Source: Paenibacillus apiarius (lineage in GTDB: Bacteria > Bacillota > Bacilli > Paenibacillales > Paenibacillaceae). Taken from it: a stretch of 64,000 nucleotides of DNA. Location: positions 1,550,001 to 1,614,000 of the forward strand of contig NZ_JAFFHZ010000001.1 of assembly GCF_017052585.1 (NCBI RefSeq), read 5' to 3'. How positions within the stretch are numbered: position 1 is the stretch's first letter; every line of letters starts with the position of its first letter. The position numbers and the translations under genes were made by a program. Below, piece by piece: positions 28,058 through 36,987 of this stretch. Under the pieces are notes generated by a model. It was not told the DNA's origin and did not search any database. It worked only from the letters and a program-made list of their open reading frames with translations.

Positions 28058-28728
28058 TCGTACACCTCAAGCCGGTAGCCAAGCCCACGCACCGTTTCGA
28101 TACGAAAATCGGAGGTAGTCGCGAATCGTTCGCGCAGGCGTTTAATATGTACGTCTATCGTTCGATCATCTCCAGTGTAATCGCTCCCCCAAATTTGATC
28201 GATTAACTGCTCGCGCGTATAGACTTGTCCAGGTGTTCCAGCGAGCTTATACAGCAACTCGAACTCCTTGAGCGGCAACGTGAGAGACTCCGTCCCTCTC
28301 ATCACCTTATAGGTCTGCCGATCAAGGATGACGTTGCCGAATTGGATCGTCTGCTTGGAGCCAATCCGGTATCGTTTCAGTAATGCCCTAACACGAGCCG
28401 TCAACTCCAACGGATCGAATGGTTTCGTCAAATAATCGTCCGTCCCAAGTTCGAAACCTTTCACTTTCTCCCATGTTTCGCCTCTCGCAGTCAGCATAAG
28501 TAAGGGAAGATCAGGATTGGCTCTTCGGAGCTCCTTGCATAACGTCCAACCATCCATAATCGGCATCATAATATCGAGCACGACAAGATCGACATGCGTC
28601 GAGGCATAGACGTTCAGCGCTTCCTTGCCGTCCGCGGCTTCGGCTGTTGCGAATCCGTCGTTGCGTAGAAACAAACAGACGAGTTCGCGAATGTTCGCAT
28701 CGTCGTCAGCAACCAGTATAGTAGGCAT
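28054..28728 (-). CDS. OmpR-family response regulator
   Basis: 224 residues from ATG 28728 (GAGGGAACGG upstream); the frame upstream to 28908 has no ribosome site. Receiver with DDD at the start, phospho-acceptor Asp in VVLDIMMP, Lys in TKPFDP; winged-helix DNA-binding domain ending in TIDVHIKRLRERF and VRGLGYRLE. Confidence 0.94.
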   Translation of the reverse strand: MPTILVADDDANIRELVCLFLRNDGFATAEAADGKEALNVYASTHVDLVVLDIMMPIMDGWTLCKELRRANPDLPLLMLTARGETWEKVKGFELGTDDYLTKPFDPLELTARVRALLKRYRIGSKQTIQFGNVILDRQTYKVMRGTESLTLPLKEFELLYKLAGTPGQVYTREQLIDQIWGSDYTGDDRTIDVHIKRLRERFATTSDFRIETVRGLGYRLEVYE

Positions 28729-29207
28729 CCGTTCCCTCTTTCCCTGTTTTTCATCCCATACAGTAGTAACCATTATACTATAAATGGATTTGAAACACAG
28801 AATAACGGGGATAGCTAGAACAGAAAAAGACTGCATACCAAAATAGATCCCAAGATTTCGTAAGCTTTCGCAAGGTGAATGTGCGGGTGCCGCCCGTTTT
28901 GCGTACACTTTGGGGCGAATTTGACTTTACTTTGCTCCTGTGCCAATCCGGCATATCGAAACAAAGCGGTACACTCGCATGGATGCTTTGTTTTATATAT
29001 GCCATTGGCCTTATTTCAGGGTGTATCGAGGATAAATCCGTTTTTCTCAAGTTCTTCATAATAGTTTCTTTATTGCGCATCCACCCTACATAGAATTGTT
29101 GGAACTTATCATCTTCCGCCGTCTCGGAGGATAGCAACCGCCCGGAAGACACTGGCCTTGGATAACTGAAAGTGTCATTAGTAAAATCGTGACTGTGATA
29201 CAATGAA
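28729..29207. other. Non-coding or unrecognised stretch
   Basis: 479 bp between the response regulator and the decayed ABC genes. A 141-codon minus-strand frame covers most of it, but it has no recognisable domain and overlaps the regulator's upstream region. It may hold the promoter of the two-component operon; I see no RNA gene or clear repeat. Confidence 0.3.
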
Positions 29208-29911
29208 TCATATTCCTATTTCCCACATTTTCACCGTAACTTTCTCGACCCTGCCATCCATATCCGTCCCGTCAAACTTCGGAAGCTTCAGTTCGCTTAC
29301 GATTTTTCCGTCGCGCATGAACATAATGCGCTCCGTACGCGCCGCAACCTTGAGTCGTGAGTTACAAGCATAACCGCAGTACCGTCCGCGTTGATTTCGG
29401 AAAAGATGTCCATAATCTCCTGCGCGGATCTTGAGTTGAGCGCGCCCGTAGGCTCGTCGCCGAAGATAATTCTCGGGCTGTTCATAAGCGCACGGCAAAT
29501 TCCCGCACGCGGAAGCTGACCTCCCGACACCTGTGTAATGTCGCGCTTTTCAAGCTCCGCAATGCCTGTCCTTTTCATAAGCGCTCTTGCCTTCTCCGTA
29601 ATTTTTGCGGCGTTTTTTCTGTTGCCGCGCATGGACGGAAGAATGATGTTGTCGAGGATATTCAGATTTTTTAGCATAGTCGGCTGCTGAAAAACAAATC
29701 CCATTTTTGTTCTGCGTATATCTGCAAGCTCATTCTCCCCAACCGCCGATAGATCCCTCCCGTCAAAAACGACCTTTCCGCTATTAACGCCATCCGTTCC
29801 GCTCAGTGCAAACATCAGCGTCGATTTTCCCGAGCCCGAAGGTCCCATAACCGCAACGAACTCGCCCTCGTTTATGTAGGCGGACACGCACGGCATACTT
29901 TGAAATGGCAC
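29208..29911 (-). pseudogene. Broken ATP-binding subunit of a MacB-type ABC exporter
   Basis: Walker A (GPSGSGKST), Walker B region (IIFGDEPTGAL) and the H loop (LVTHD) are present. Three defects are visible. The first ~35 residues are missing, where the frame joins permease sequence directly. The signature QVSGGQ is followed by LPRAG in place of the usual QQRVA. And the frame shifts after THDSR, so that the tail AARTERIMFMRDGKIVSEL continues in another frame. The composition and codon style are more anaerobe-like than the surrounding genes. Confidence 0.75.
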
Positions 29912-31253
29912 TGTCGCTGCTCATCGTTTTTATAATTTCAGCGGCTTTTTCAGAAATATTGTCGGTCTGCTGAATGTCTATACGTATATCGCTGTTACCT
30001 ATCCCCATATATTTGATGAAGTCTTCCGAGGAAATCGTGTTATACAGGTTCTGCGGAACAATAATGATAAATGCCGAGATCACAAGCACCGCAAGCATTG
30101 TGGCGTAAAGTCTTTTCCTTCCGAGAACATCTTTGACACCGAGAAAAATATTCGTGTTCAATAGCCTGTTTCCGCTTAGGCGAAAACGCTTTGCGCCCGC
30201 GGTTGTTTCCTGTGAAGCACCAAAGCGGATTGCTTCGGCGGTAGATATTTTCCGAAAGCGTCTCAGCACTCCGCTTACATAAGCAATTATTGCAAGGAAT
30301 ACAAGCAGTATGCCGATTATTCCGAACAACAAGGCAAAAGAAGAATTTTCGCTTTCCCCCATATAAAGCCGGATATTTTCAAGAAGCATGCCTTTGAACA
30401 CAAACTAAAGTGCAAAACCGAGAGTACAGCCTGCCGCCGCAATCGCCGCGTACTTCGCAAGATAAATCTTCTTTATGTCGGAGATACGCAGTCCTATTGT
30501 CTTCATTACGCCGATTTCGCGGTAATCGTCTTCGATTTTCGCAAGGAGCGTAAAGCGTATGCACATAAATGCGATTGCAACGACAAGCACGCTTACAAGA
30601 AGGATAACCCCAATCATCATCCCGTCGGAAAGTGCGTTAATCGTTTTGAAAAGCGGATATGTAATCGTTGGTCCGTTCGCTTCAAGTCCTGCGGAAGCAT
30701 AAGCGGTTTCGAATGCTCCGAGCGCCGACAAATCCTTTAATCTGAACTCAATCAGATATTCTGTATTTCCAAGATTTTTTAGCTCCTCGAAATCATTTTT
30801 ACTGATCAGAAATCTTTTGGAAGAGGCTAGCATGGAATTCATCTGCGAATCTCGAAGAAAACCCGCAACAATAAATTTCTTCCCGCTTATGATAGCCTTG
30901 TCACCGACCTTTGTGGTGTTGTCCTTCATATAGCTTATCGGAACATAAAGCTCGCCGTCGGATACGTTTATGACGTTTCCGCCAAGATCAAGAAGATAAT
31001 CGAACTTTTCGCTCTGTATGCTGAAACCTTTATTCTGAACACTATTCGCAAGCGAACGATCTTCAAATATAATCCGAGCGCCGTCAATGTTAAGAAATTC
31101 AAGCGCCTGAAATTCATCGACATTGCTATTCTGCTCCGCAAAACAAGCATAGCCGCGGCAGAGACAAATATCATGGTTGTCAGCGTAATTGCTTTGCTCT
31201 TTAAAATGCCATTGCGGATTATCCCGGAATACATAAGTCACCTCTGTTTTCAA
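29912..31253 (-). pseudogene. Broken FtsX/MacB-type ABC permease
   Basis: The frame from 31253 codes for an extracytoplasmic domain and FtsX-type membrane helices. It meets an in-frame TAG at 30405-30407, after which the same frame goes on (FVFKGMLLENIRL) with two more helices and part of a second extracytoplasmic loop. At about 29900 the permease coding is abruptly joined to ATPase sequence, so the C-terminal half is deleted. It belonged with the ATPase at 29208-29911. Confidence 0.72.
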
Positions 31254-32384
31254 GCTTTTTAACCGATTTCAAGTTGTACAGAATTACGGAAGTAACACAT
31301 AACAAAATCCCAGCGATAATAATGAGTAATCCCGTTCCTCTGCCACTGCCCGTGCCGATGATCTTTCCCACACTCTCAGCAAGCACTCCGCCGTCAACTA
31401 ACAAAGGAGTGAACACATAATCCGCAAGCACACCCGCAAGCGCATAAGCGGCAACAAATCCAAGTTGTGAAATTAACCCTATAAGTGACCATGCTCTGCC
31501 CTGAACGGAATCATCAATGTTGGTGCGAACAAGAAAATCCAGGCTTACGTTGGCAAACGGCATCATTGCAAAAAAGAGAAATCCCGAAATACAGAGAAGT
31601 ATAATATTTTCGCGAAGTCCGAATACCGCCATAAATATTCCTTCGCAAAACAGCGCAATCGATAGAATTTTTACATAATCTTTTTTTATTGGAAGAAACC
31701 CTACAATCACACTTGATGCAAGCATTCCAGTAGCCACAATTGTTGCAAGTGTTCCTATTACGGCACTGTCCGAAAAAGCAAGTATCATCGGCGTGGAAAG
31801 TGTTTCGATGAAGCCAAGGAAAAAAGTCATTACCGATGACATGATCACAAGAACAAGCACGCCCCTGTTTTCAGAAATGGCACCCAGCCGTCTTTGAATT
31901 CCCCGATTCACGATTTTATCTGTCCGCATTTCTTTGAAACAAGACCTTTACGTACAGCAAGAGTTGAAGCAACCGTTACTCCTCCTCGGTAAGCAAATCC
32001 GTAACCGTAGCCTTGTATGCGGGACCAAGCAGCGATGAAAACACAGAACTTATGGTAACGCCCACACAAATTTGCCATAGCTGTACTTCTCCAACGAAAC
32101 ATACAAATCAGAATAAATAAAAGTCCCAATGCAGAAAGACCATCGCCCAAGATCATTAACAGCCTGCGGTCATAACGGTCCGCAAGCACTCCCGCAAAGG
32201 CGCTTAAGAGAAGCGAAGGCATAAATGCAAGCAAGGTTACAAGTGCCATTGCCGATGCCTTTCGCGTCTGCTGGAAAACATAAATCCCAAGCCCGAACGA
32301 CGTAAGCCCGCTTCCTATTGCTGAAATAAGCTGTCCCGACCACAGTAGAAGAAATTTTCTGAAGGATTTTCCCGATTTATTCAT
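31219..32384 (-). pseudogene. Frameshifted MFS efflux transporter
   Basis: Starts MNKSGKSFRK at 32384, overlapping the TetR stop. The first four helices are in one frame (LADRYDRRLLM loop). A one-base shift near 32095 breaks it; the continuation FVGEVQLWQICVGVTISSVF and AYKATVTDLLTEEE is readable in a second frame, which stops near 31975. The C-terminal half (from MRTDKIVNRGIQ at 31929) is in a third frame. Sequence between the last two segments looks deleted. Family resemblance is to MFS drug/macrolide exporters. Confidence 0.72.
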
Positions 32385-33027
32385 AGCTGCTTCCATCATC
32401 TCCTCTACCAAACATCTGCATAGCGTCCATAAGACTTCCACTTTCTGCACCGAGCAGCCTTTCTACGTTGCAAACAAAGGCCAGTATTCGCGAAACGCAC
32501 TCTTCGTTCGTCATTGTAACCATATCATCATCAAAAACGGTATTGGCATATATCACAACCATTTCCATGCATTCATACGGAAACGGCGTGCTGAATAGTC
32601 CCTGCTCAATGCCCTCGCGGATGATTCCCGTCAGTATCGACGGAACGCCATTGATTATGGCCTTTTGTATTTTTTGATGCATAAGCGCGTTCTGCGCCTT
32701 GTGAATGTGGTCCATAATTACCTTGCTGCTTCCGCCGCTTATGTTCATTGCCATTACAGCGCGGATTACGCGCTCGATTACGGGTATGCTCTTATCTGCG
32801 GCAATTTCCTGCGCCGCACCTAAAATACGGACATTATACCGCTCAATCAGCGCGTCCATAATATCCTCCTTCGACTTGAAGTGATAATATAGCGTTCCCC
32901 GCGCAATTCCGACCTTTCCAAGAATATCGTTTGTACTTGTGCCGTCAAAGCCCTTCTGACCGAAAAGCTCATCCGCCGCGTCAAGTATTTCGTTCCTGCG
33001 TTCCTCCGCTTCTTTTACAACTCTCAT
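32377..33027 (-). CDS. TetR-family repressor of the decayed efflux genes
   Basis: 216 residues, intact. N-terminal helix-turn-helix with the family signature (VGIARGTLYYHFKSKEDIMDAL). AAGGAGG sits 8 nt before the ATG. Its promoter contains an inverted repeat operator. It is the first gene of the former operon and the only one that still looks functional. Confidence 0.88.
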   Translation of the reverse strand: MRVVKEAEERRNEILDAADELFGQKGFDGTSTNDILGKVGIARGTLYYHFKSKEDIMDALIERYNVRILGAAQEIAADKSIPVIERVIRAVMAMNISGGSSKVIMDHIHKAQNALMHQKIQKAIINGVPSILTGIIREGIEQGLFSTPFPYECMEMVVIYANTVFDDDMVTMTNEECVSRILAFVCNVERLLGAESGSLMDAMQMFGRGDDGSSYE

Positions 33028-33043
33028 TTTTATGCCTCCTTCG

Positions 33044-33097
33044 TAACCGACCGACTGACTGTCGGTAACGTAATAGCATACTATTTAGAGTTGTCAA
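33044..33097 (-). promoter_or_regulatory. TetR promoter with overlapping operator
   Basis: TTGACA (33092-33097 on the minus strand), 16 nt, TATTAC (33070-33075), followed at once by an inverted repeat ACCGAC-N9-GTCGGT (33046-33066). The placement just downstream of -10 fits autorepression. Confidence 0.65.
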
Positions 33098-33155
33098 GAG
33101 AGTGTGCAAAATCTCGTCAAAAACTGATCTTGAAATTACTCCATCAAAAGCCCTC

Positions 33156-33192
33156 TTGACACTTGTTATGTGTTGTAACTATAATGGTTACA
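33156..33192 (+). promoter_or_regulatory. Consensus promoter and Rrf2-type operator
   Basis: TTGACA (33156-33161), 18 nt, TATAAT (33180-33185). The -10 lies inside an inverted repeat TGTAAC-N7-GTTACA (33174-33192). The same 19-bp pattern occurs at 33521-33539, before the next gene. Confidence 0.7.
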
Positions 33193-33209
33193 TCGTGAGG
33201 GTGTCAGTA

Positions 33210-33499
33210 ATGAAAATAAGCAGCAGATTTTCCATAGCGGTTCACATTCTTTCATTGCTTGCTCCAGCCAAGGATGCGCATTGCACGCCGGAATGGATTG
33301 CTGGTAGCGTCGGAACGAATCCGGTTATCATTCGGAAAATACTCGGGCAGCTAAAGAAAGCAGGATTGACGGACGTTCGAGCGTCGTTCTGGAACTGATC
33401 GTAAGACAGGCCCAAAATGCCATGGAAGCGGTCCTGTCTGACATAACGATGCATGAGTTACTTTCCAAACTTGCAGAACATATCAACATGAAAAAGTGA
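33210..33499 (+). pseudogene. Rrf2-family regulator with internal deletion
   Basis: Begins MKISSRFSIAVHILSLLAPA, followed by the Rrf2 recognition-helix region (WIAGSVGTNPVIIRKILGQL and KKAGL). At about 33380 the frame jumps: the expected wing and dimerisation part (around 40 residues) are missing, and the C-terminal part LELIVRQAQNAMEAVL, SDITMHELL continues in another frame to the stop at 33499. About 97 residues in all, against ~140-150 for the family. Confidence 0.7.
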
Positions 33500-33517
33500 A
33501 CCCATTTTTTTTGGAAT

Positions 33518-33542
33518 TGTTGTAATAAAGTTGGTTACAACA
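33518..33542 (+). promoter_or_regulatory. Second Rrf2-type operator, upstream of the FrnE remnant
   Basis: Perfect inverted repeat TGTTGTAA-N9-TTACAACA. It contains the pattern TGTAAT-N7-GTTACA, shared with 33174-33192. It lies 32 nt before the next coding frame. Confidence 0.65.
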
Positions 33543-33573
33543 CCAAATCTCGAAATACATTGAAAGGAGAGAC

Positions 33574-33924
33574 GTGGATTACGACGTCCATGACATGCTG
33601 GTCGCCAAGTACGGTATGAGCCGGGATCAAGCGATTGCGATAAACGAAAATCTTAGCGGTAAAGCGAAGGAAATCGGGCTTACATTCCAATTTGCCACCT
33701 TGATTCTGACGAACACATTCGATGCCCATAGGTTGGCGAAGTACGCATTCAATCAAGGTAAAGTGAACCCGAATGCACAGGAACTGTTCCGGGCATACTT
33801 TACCTACTCTTGGAATTTGGGCGAGGCGCAGTCAACTGACATGTTTCTCAACGCTTTGCAGACGGCTTGGAAGGAATCGCAGACGTTGAATCTGTTGGAC
33901 GATGCCGGGAGCGAATCTGAGTGA
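33574..33924 (+). pseudogene. FrnE-type DsbA oxidoreductase with N-terminal and internal deletions
   Basis: 116 residues where the family has about 210-240. The strong ribosome site (AAAGGAGAG) and GTG start are kept, but the reading frame then enters at DYDVHDMLVAKYGMSRDQA, so the thioredoxin-fold start and the CPxC active site are gone. A second gap lies between AYFTYSWNLGE and FLNALQTAWKE, removing the late thioredoxin elements. An active oxidoreductase is very unlikely. Both deletions leave the frame open. Confidence 0.65.
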
Positions 33925-33988
33925 GCAGCTTGTGCTGGCAGCGTTACGTTACTGTTTTTATCAATATAAGGAAGAGGGAGATTTGACG

Positions 33989-34936
33989 ATGTTTAGTAAG
34001 TTTAGTAAGAAATCATCGATAGGAGTTATTTTGTTGCTTTGTTTCACGTTATTGCTGAGCGCATGCTCCGGCAAGGCGAATACGGCGGATACTGCGAATA
34101 CCGCTAGCGAAGGAACTCAGAAGCCGGCGGCAGAGCTGAAGATCACACCGTTCAACCCTGGAGAAAACGGCCTCTTCTCCGTCTCCTCGAGCCTGATCGA
34201 AGGACCGAACGAGGTGCTGCTCGTCGATGCTCAGTTCGAAAAGAGCAACGCCGAGCAACTGGTCAAGATGATCCGCGACACTGGAAAGAAGCTGACTACG
34301 GTGTATATCAGCCACAAGGATCCGGATTTCTACTTCGGCCTGTCGGCGATCCGCGAGGCATTTCCTGATGTAAAAATCGTTGCCACCCCGGCCACTGTGG
34401 AAGGGATCAAGGCAACCATCCAGGTCAAGAGCGATTTCTGGAGTCCGATCCTGAAAGAAAACGCCCCGACCGCGTTGATCGTCCCTGATGTCCTTGACGG
34501 GGATAAACTGACGGTCGATGGCGAAACCGTGCAGGTGATCGGTCTCGACGGTTCAGATCCGTCTCATACCGTCCTTTGGGTTCCGTCGAAAAAGACCATC
34601 CTGGGCGGTGTCCCGCTCTACGAGAACCTGCATGTCTGGATGGCAGACAACCAGACCCCGGAGAGCCGTGACCACTGGCGGGAGATTCTGGATCGGATTC
34701 TTGCCCTGAAGCCGGAACGGGTTATCCCGGGCCATTACCTTGGCAAGAGCTCCGAAGATACATCCAGCGTCACCTTTACCCGTGACTACATTGCAAAATT
34801 TGAAGCTGCGGCTAAGCAGTCCAAGAATTCCGCTGAGCTGATTGCAGCGATGAAGAAGGCCTATCCGAACTTCAAGAACACAAGTGATCTGGAAATGGGC
34901 GCCCAGGTGATCAAGGGTGAGCGTTCCTGGCCATGA
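33989..34936 (+). CDS. Lipoprotein with metallo-beta-lactamase fold
   Basis: 315 residues from ATG 33989 (GAGGGAGA upstream). Lipobox LLLSAC with Cys26. The MBL fold is recognisable from VLLVDAQFE and the motif SHKDPDFYFG, where the second metal-binding His of HxHxDH is replaced by Asp. Later motifs are PSHTVLW and VIPGHYLGKS. This variant metal site is typical of a subfamily of unknown substrate. An upstream in-frame extension to 33902 has no ribosome site. It is not obviously part of the Rrf2 unit but lies 64 nt behind it in the same direction. Confidence 0.82.
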   Translation: MFSKFSKKSSIGVILLLCFTLLLSACSGKANTADTANTASEGTQKPAAELKITPFNPGENGLFSVSSSLIEGPNEVLLVDAQFEKSNAEQLVKMIRDTGKKLTTVYISHKDPDFYFGLSAIREAFPDVKIVATPATVEGIKATIQVKSDFWSPILKENAPTALIVPDVLDGDKLTVDGETVQVIGLDGSDPSHTVLWVPSKKTILGGVPLYENLHVWMADNQTPESRDHWREILDRILALKPERVIPGHYLGKSSEDTSSVTFTRDYIAKFEAAAKQSKNSAELIAAMKKAYPNFKNTSDLEMGAQVIKGERSWP

Positions 34937-34973
34937 TCTAACGCATGACGCCACGCGTTAGATGCGGAGATGG

Positions 34974-35163
34974 TTAAGCCATAATGGTGACACTTTCACC
35001 TGCTTCGACCTTTCCTTCCGCTACGATTTTCGCTCGGTCGTCATAATAATATAGCGGGTCGTCACACCGCCTTTGGAGCGTTCCACCATCAGGTTATCTC
35101 CATTGTAGCGGTCGCTGACGGCCTTTCCCTTTTCGGTCGTAACCTGCGTGAGGCGATAACCTT
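34974..35163 (-). pseudogene. Fragment of an Rhs/YD-repeat protein
   Basis: Reading on the minus strand gives GYRLTQVTTEKGKAVSDRYN, then GDNLMVERSKGGVTTRY; after a one-base shift it continues YYDDRAKIVAEGKVEAGESV to a stop at 34974. This is the core repeat pattern of Rhs/WapA proteins (YNGDGLMV.R......TRYYYDG...IAE). About 60 residues survive with a frameshift and no start. Confidence 0.6.
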
Positions 35164-35556
35164 ATTCAACTCCCTCGGTACGATTTAATTTTCTCACGAA
35201 TGCTCGCTTATTCGCAGGATTTCACCCTTGCCAGAAATCAAGAAAGATAGTAAATGGAAGACCATAGAAGACCAGGATAACATGAAGGCGCGAGGAAATA
35301 GAGGGGGAGGTCGAAACCCCATATCCTTCCATATACTGCACGCATTCTCCACGCCGCCCCTGGAGGTTATCACTCCCATGTCTCAACGGGTCTATGCCCT
35401 CTCATTCCTTCGTTACACCTGTCCAAGGGGTGGAGGCCGGTCTAGCTAACGGTACGGGTCGGTGCCCTTTGGTTGAATACATCCGGTACTCTGTGCTTTC
35501 TTTTTGAAATCCCGCGAATAAGCCAAAATTCGTACGACGAAATGGTAGGATATTGC
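35164..35556. other. Unassigned stretch downstream of the IS110 gene
   Basis: About 390 bp without a recognisable gene. A 73-codon plus-strand frame (35228-35449) has no ribosome site or domain. It may include the right end of the IS110-type element, whose ends I cannot place. Confidence 0.3.
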
Positions 35557-36828
35557 TTAAGCTGCTAGTTGAATTGGTATTGTTTTATGAGGTTTGTAGG
35601 CTTCACGGCTCCGAGCCATTCCAACGAGTATTCGAGCTAATTTACCACATAGCTTCATAAGAGACCTCATTTTCTTCATCTTTTTTACCTGTACATTGTA
35701 CGCGTGCATGGCTTTGAATTCCGGATTGTTCGCCACTAAACTCATGGTCATCATGAAGATGAAACGGCGGAGGCGAGATCGTCCTCGTTTACTAATTTTC
35801 ATCTGTCCAGTCCATTTTCCTGAGCTTGCTTCCGCAAGGTTGAGGCCAGCATGTCGCAAAAGTGCATTGCCGTGAACAAAGCCGCTTAAATCTCCTGCCT
35901 CACCAAGAATACCGGCCAGTGAAATGGCGCTAATCCCTTTGACAGCAAGCATAGACTTGGCAAAGGGAATACGATCCAACACGGCGATGATCTCCATTTC
36001 AACCGTTTTGAGCTGCAGGCAAGCAAGGTCGTACTCATCGAATAATTGCTTTAAGTGAAGCTTGTAGGCATTCGTGGCTTGTTTAGAACCAACGGAACAG
36101 CTAGCAAGCGCGATGAGAGCACGAGCTTTTCGCTCACCAGAATGACGCTTCATCAGCGATTTCCACCCTTCAATGATATCTTTAGGCTGTAGTTTACGAA
36201 TTTCTTCAGGCGTAGGGAAAAGACGAAGGGTGGCCAACGAACCGGTGCACATCAGGCTCTTAAAGACCTGACGCAGCTCCGGGAAAACAATGTCTACCCA
36301 ACGATGGATTTGGTTTTTGGCACTAACGAGTCTCGTTACGACAGAGTCCCGATTTGAGAGAAAGACTCGAAGCTCTTCAAAGGCTTCGGGCGTGTTACGA
36401 GTGAATGAGTAGTAGCCATTCTTAACCATGTCGGCTATGACTAGCGCATCTTTCTTGTCGCTTTTGGATGGTGTATTGTCGCGGTTTTCTTTATTTTTCT
36501 TAACCAGGTGTGGATTAACAAGAACGACTTCAAACTGGCGCTCGGAGAGCCACCTGGAGAGATTGAGCCAGTAATGCCCGGTAGGTTCCATGCCAGCAAT
36601 GGCTGCCGTTAGTCCATGCGCGGCTTGCAGCGAAAGGATCCACTGGAGAAGGCTGTGAAAGCCTTCTTCATCATTTGAGAAGGATAAAGGATTACCGACA
36701 ACAATTCCACGAAAGTTAACAGCACGTGCGACATGCATTTGCTGAGCGATGTCGATCCCGACGACGAGATGCTGAGCAGTAATTTTTTCAATGAGTTGAT
36801 TTTGTTTGTCCTGCGATTTAAACTTCAT
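35557..36828 (-). CDS. IS110-family transposase (DEDD recombinase)
   Basis: 423 residues, full length. The N-terminal RuvC-like DEDD domain shows VGIDIA, GMEPTGHYW and KSDKKDALVIAD. The C-terminal Tnp2 domain carries the conserved serine region in EASSGKWTGQMKISKRG. AGGAGG lies 10 nt before the ATG. No frameshift is seen, so the element may still be active. Ends of IS110 elements have no clear inverted repeats, so boundaries are not called. Confidence 0.93.
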   Translation of the reverse strand: MKFKSQDKQNQLIEKITAQHLVVGIDIAQQMHVARAVNFRGIVVGNPLSFSNDEEGFHSLLQWILSLQAAHGLTAAIAGMEPTGHYWLNLSRWLSERQFEVVLVNPHLVKKNKENRDNTPSKSDKKDALVIADMVKNGYYSFTRNTPEAFEELRVFLSNRDSVVTRLVSAKNQIHRWVDIVFPELRQVFKSLMCTGSLATLRLFPTPEEIRKLQPKDIIEGWKSLMKRHSGERKARALIALASCSVGSKQATNAYKLHLKQLFDEYDLACLQLKTVEMEIIAVLDRIPFAKSMLAVKGISAISLAGILGEAGDLSGFVHGNALLRHAGLNLAEASSGKWTGQMKISKRGRSRLRRFIFMMTMSLVANNPEFKAMHAYNVQVKKMKKMRSLMKLCGKLARILVGMARSREAYKPHKTIPIQLAA

Positions 36829-36839
36829 AGTAGAGCGTC

Positions 36840-36900
36840 CTCCTAGATGATGGGATTTTAAGGGCTATGACCCGTTGCGTACTCCCATCGTACCGAGGCG
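36840..36900 (-). ncRNA. Candidate bridge-RNA segment of the IS110 element
   Basis: IS110-group elements express a bridge RNA from the non-coding end next to the recombinase gene. Here the 159-bp gap upstream of the transposase contains a hairpin with outer stem GATGGGA / TCCCATC (36849-36855 with 36883-36889), a large internal loop and an inner GGG / CCC stem. The layout fits but neither RNA ends nor guide loops can be assigned by eye. Confidence 0.3.
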
Positions 36901-36987
36901 CTTTTCTTTTTTCAAAGACGAAATTAATCCATCTACAGGAATGCTAACGCTCCCGATAGTTGAAGTGTATAGCTGTACAAACTATCA

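Noticed and set aside
28778..29203. 141-codon minus-strand frame
   Set aside because: No ribosome site, no recognisable domain, overlaps the likely promoter region of the response regulator.
35228..35449. 73-codon plus-strand frame next to IS110
   Set aside because: No ribosome site or domain; too weak to call.
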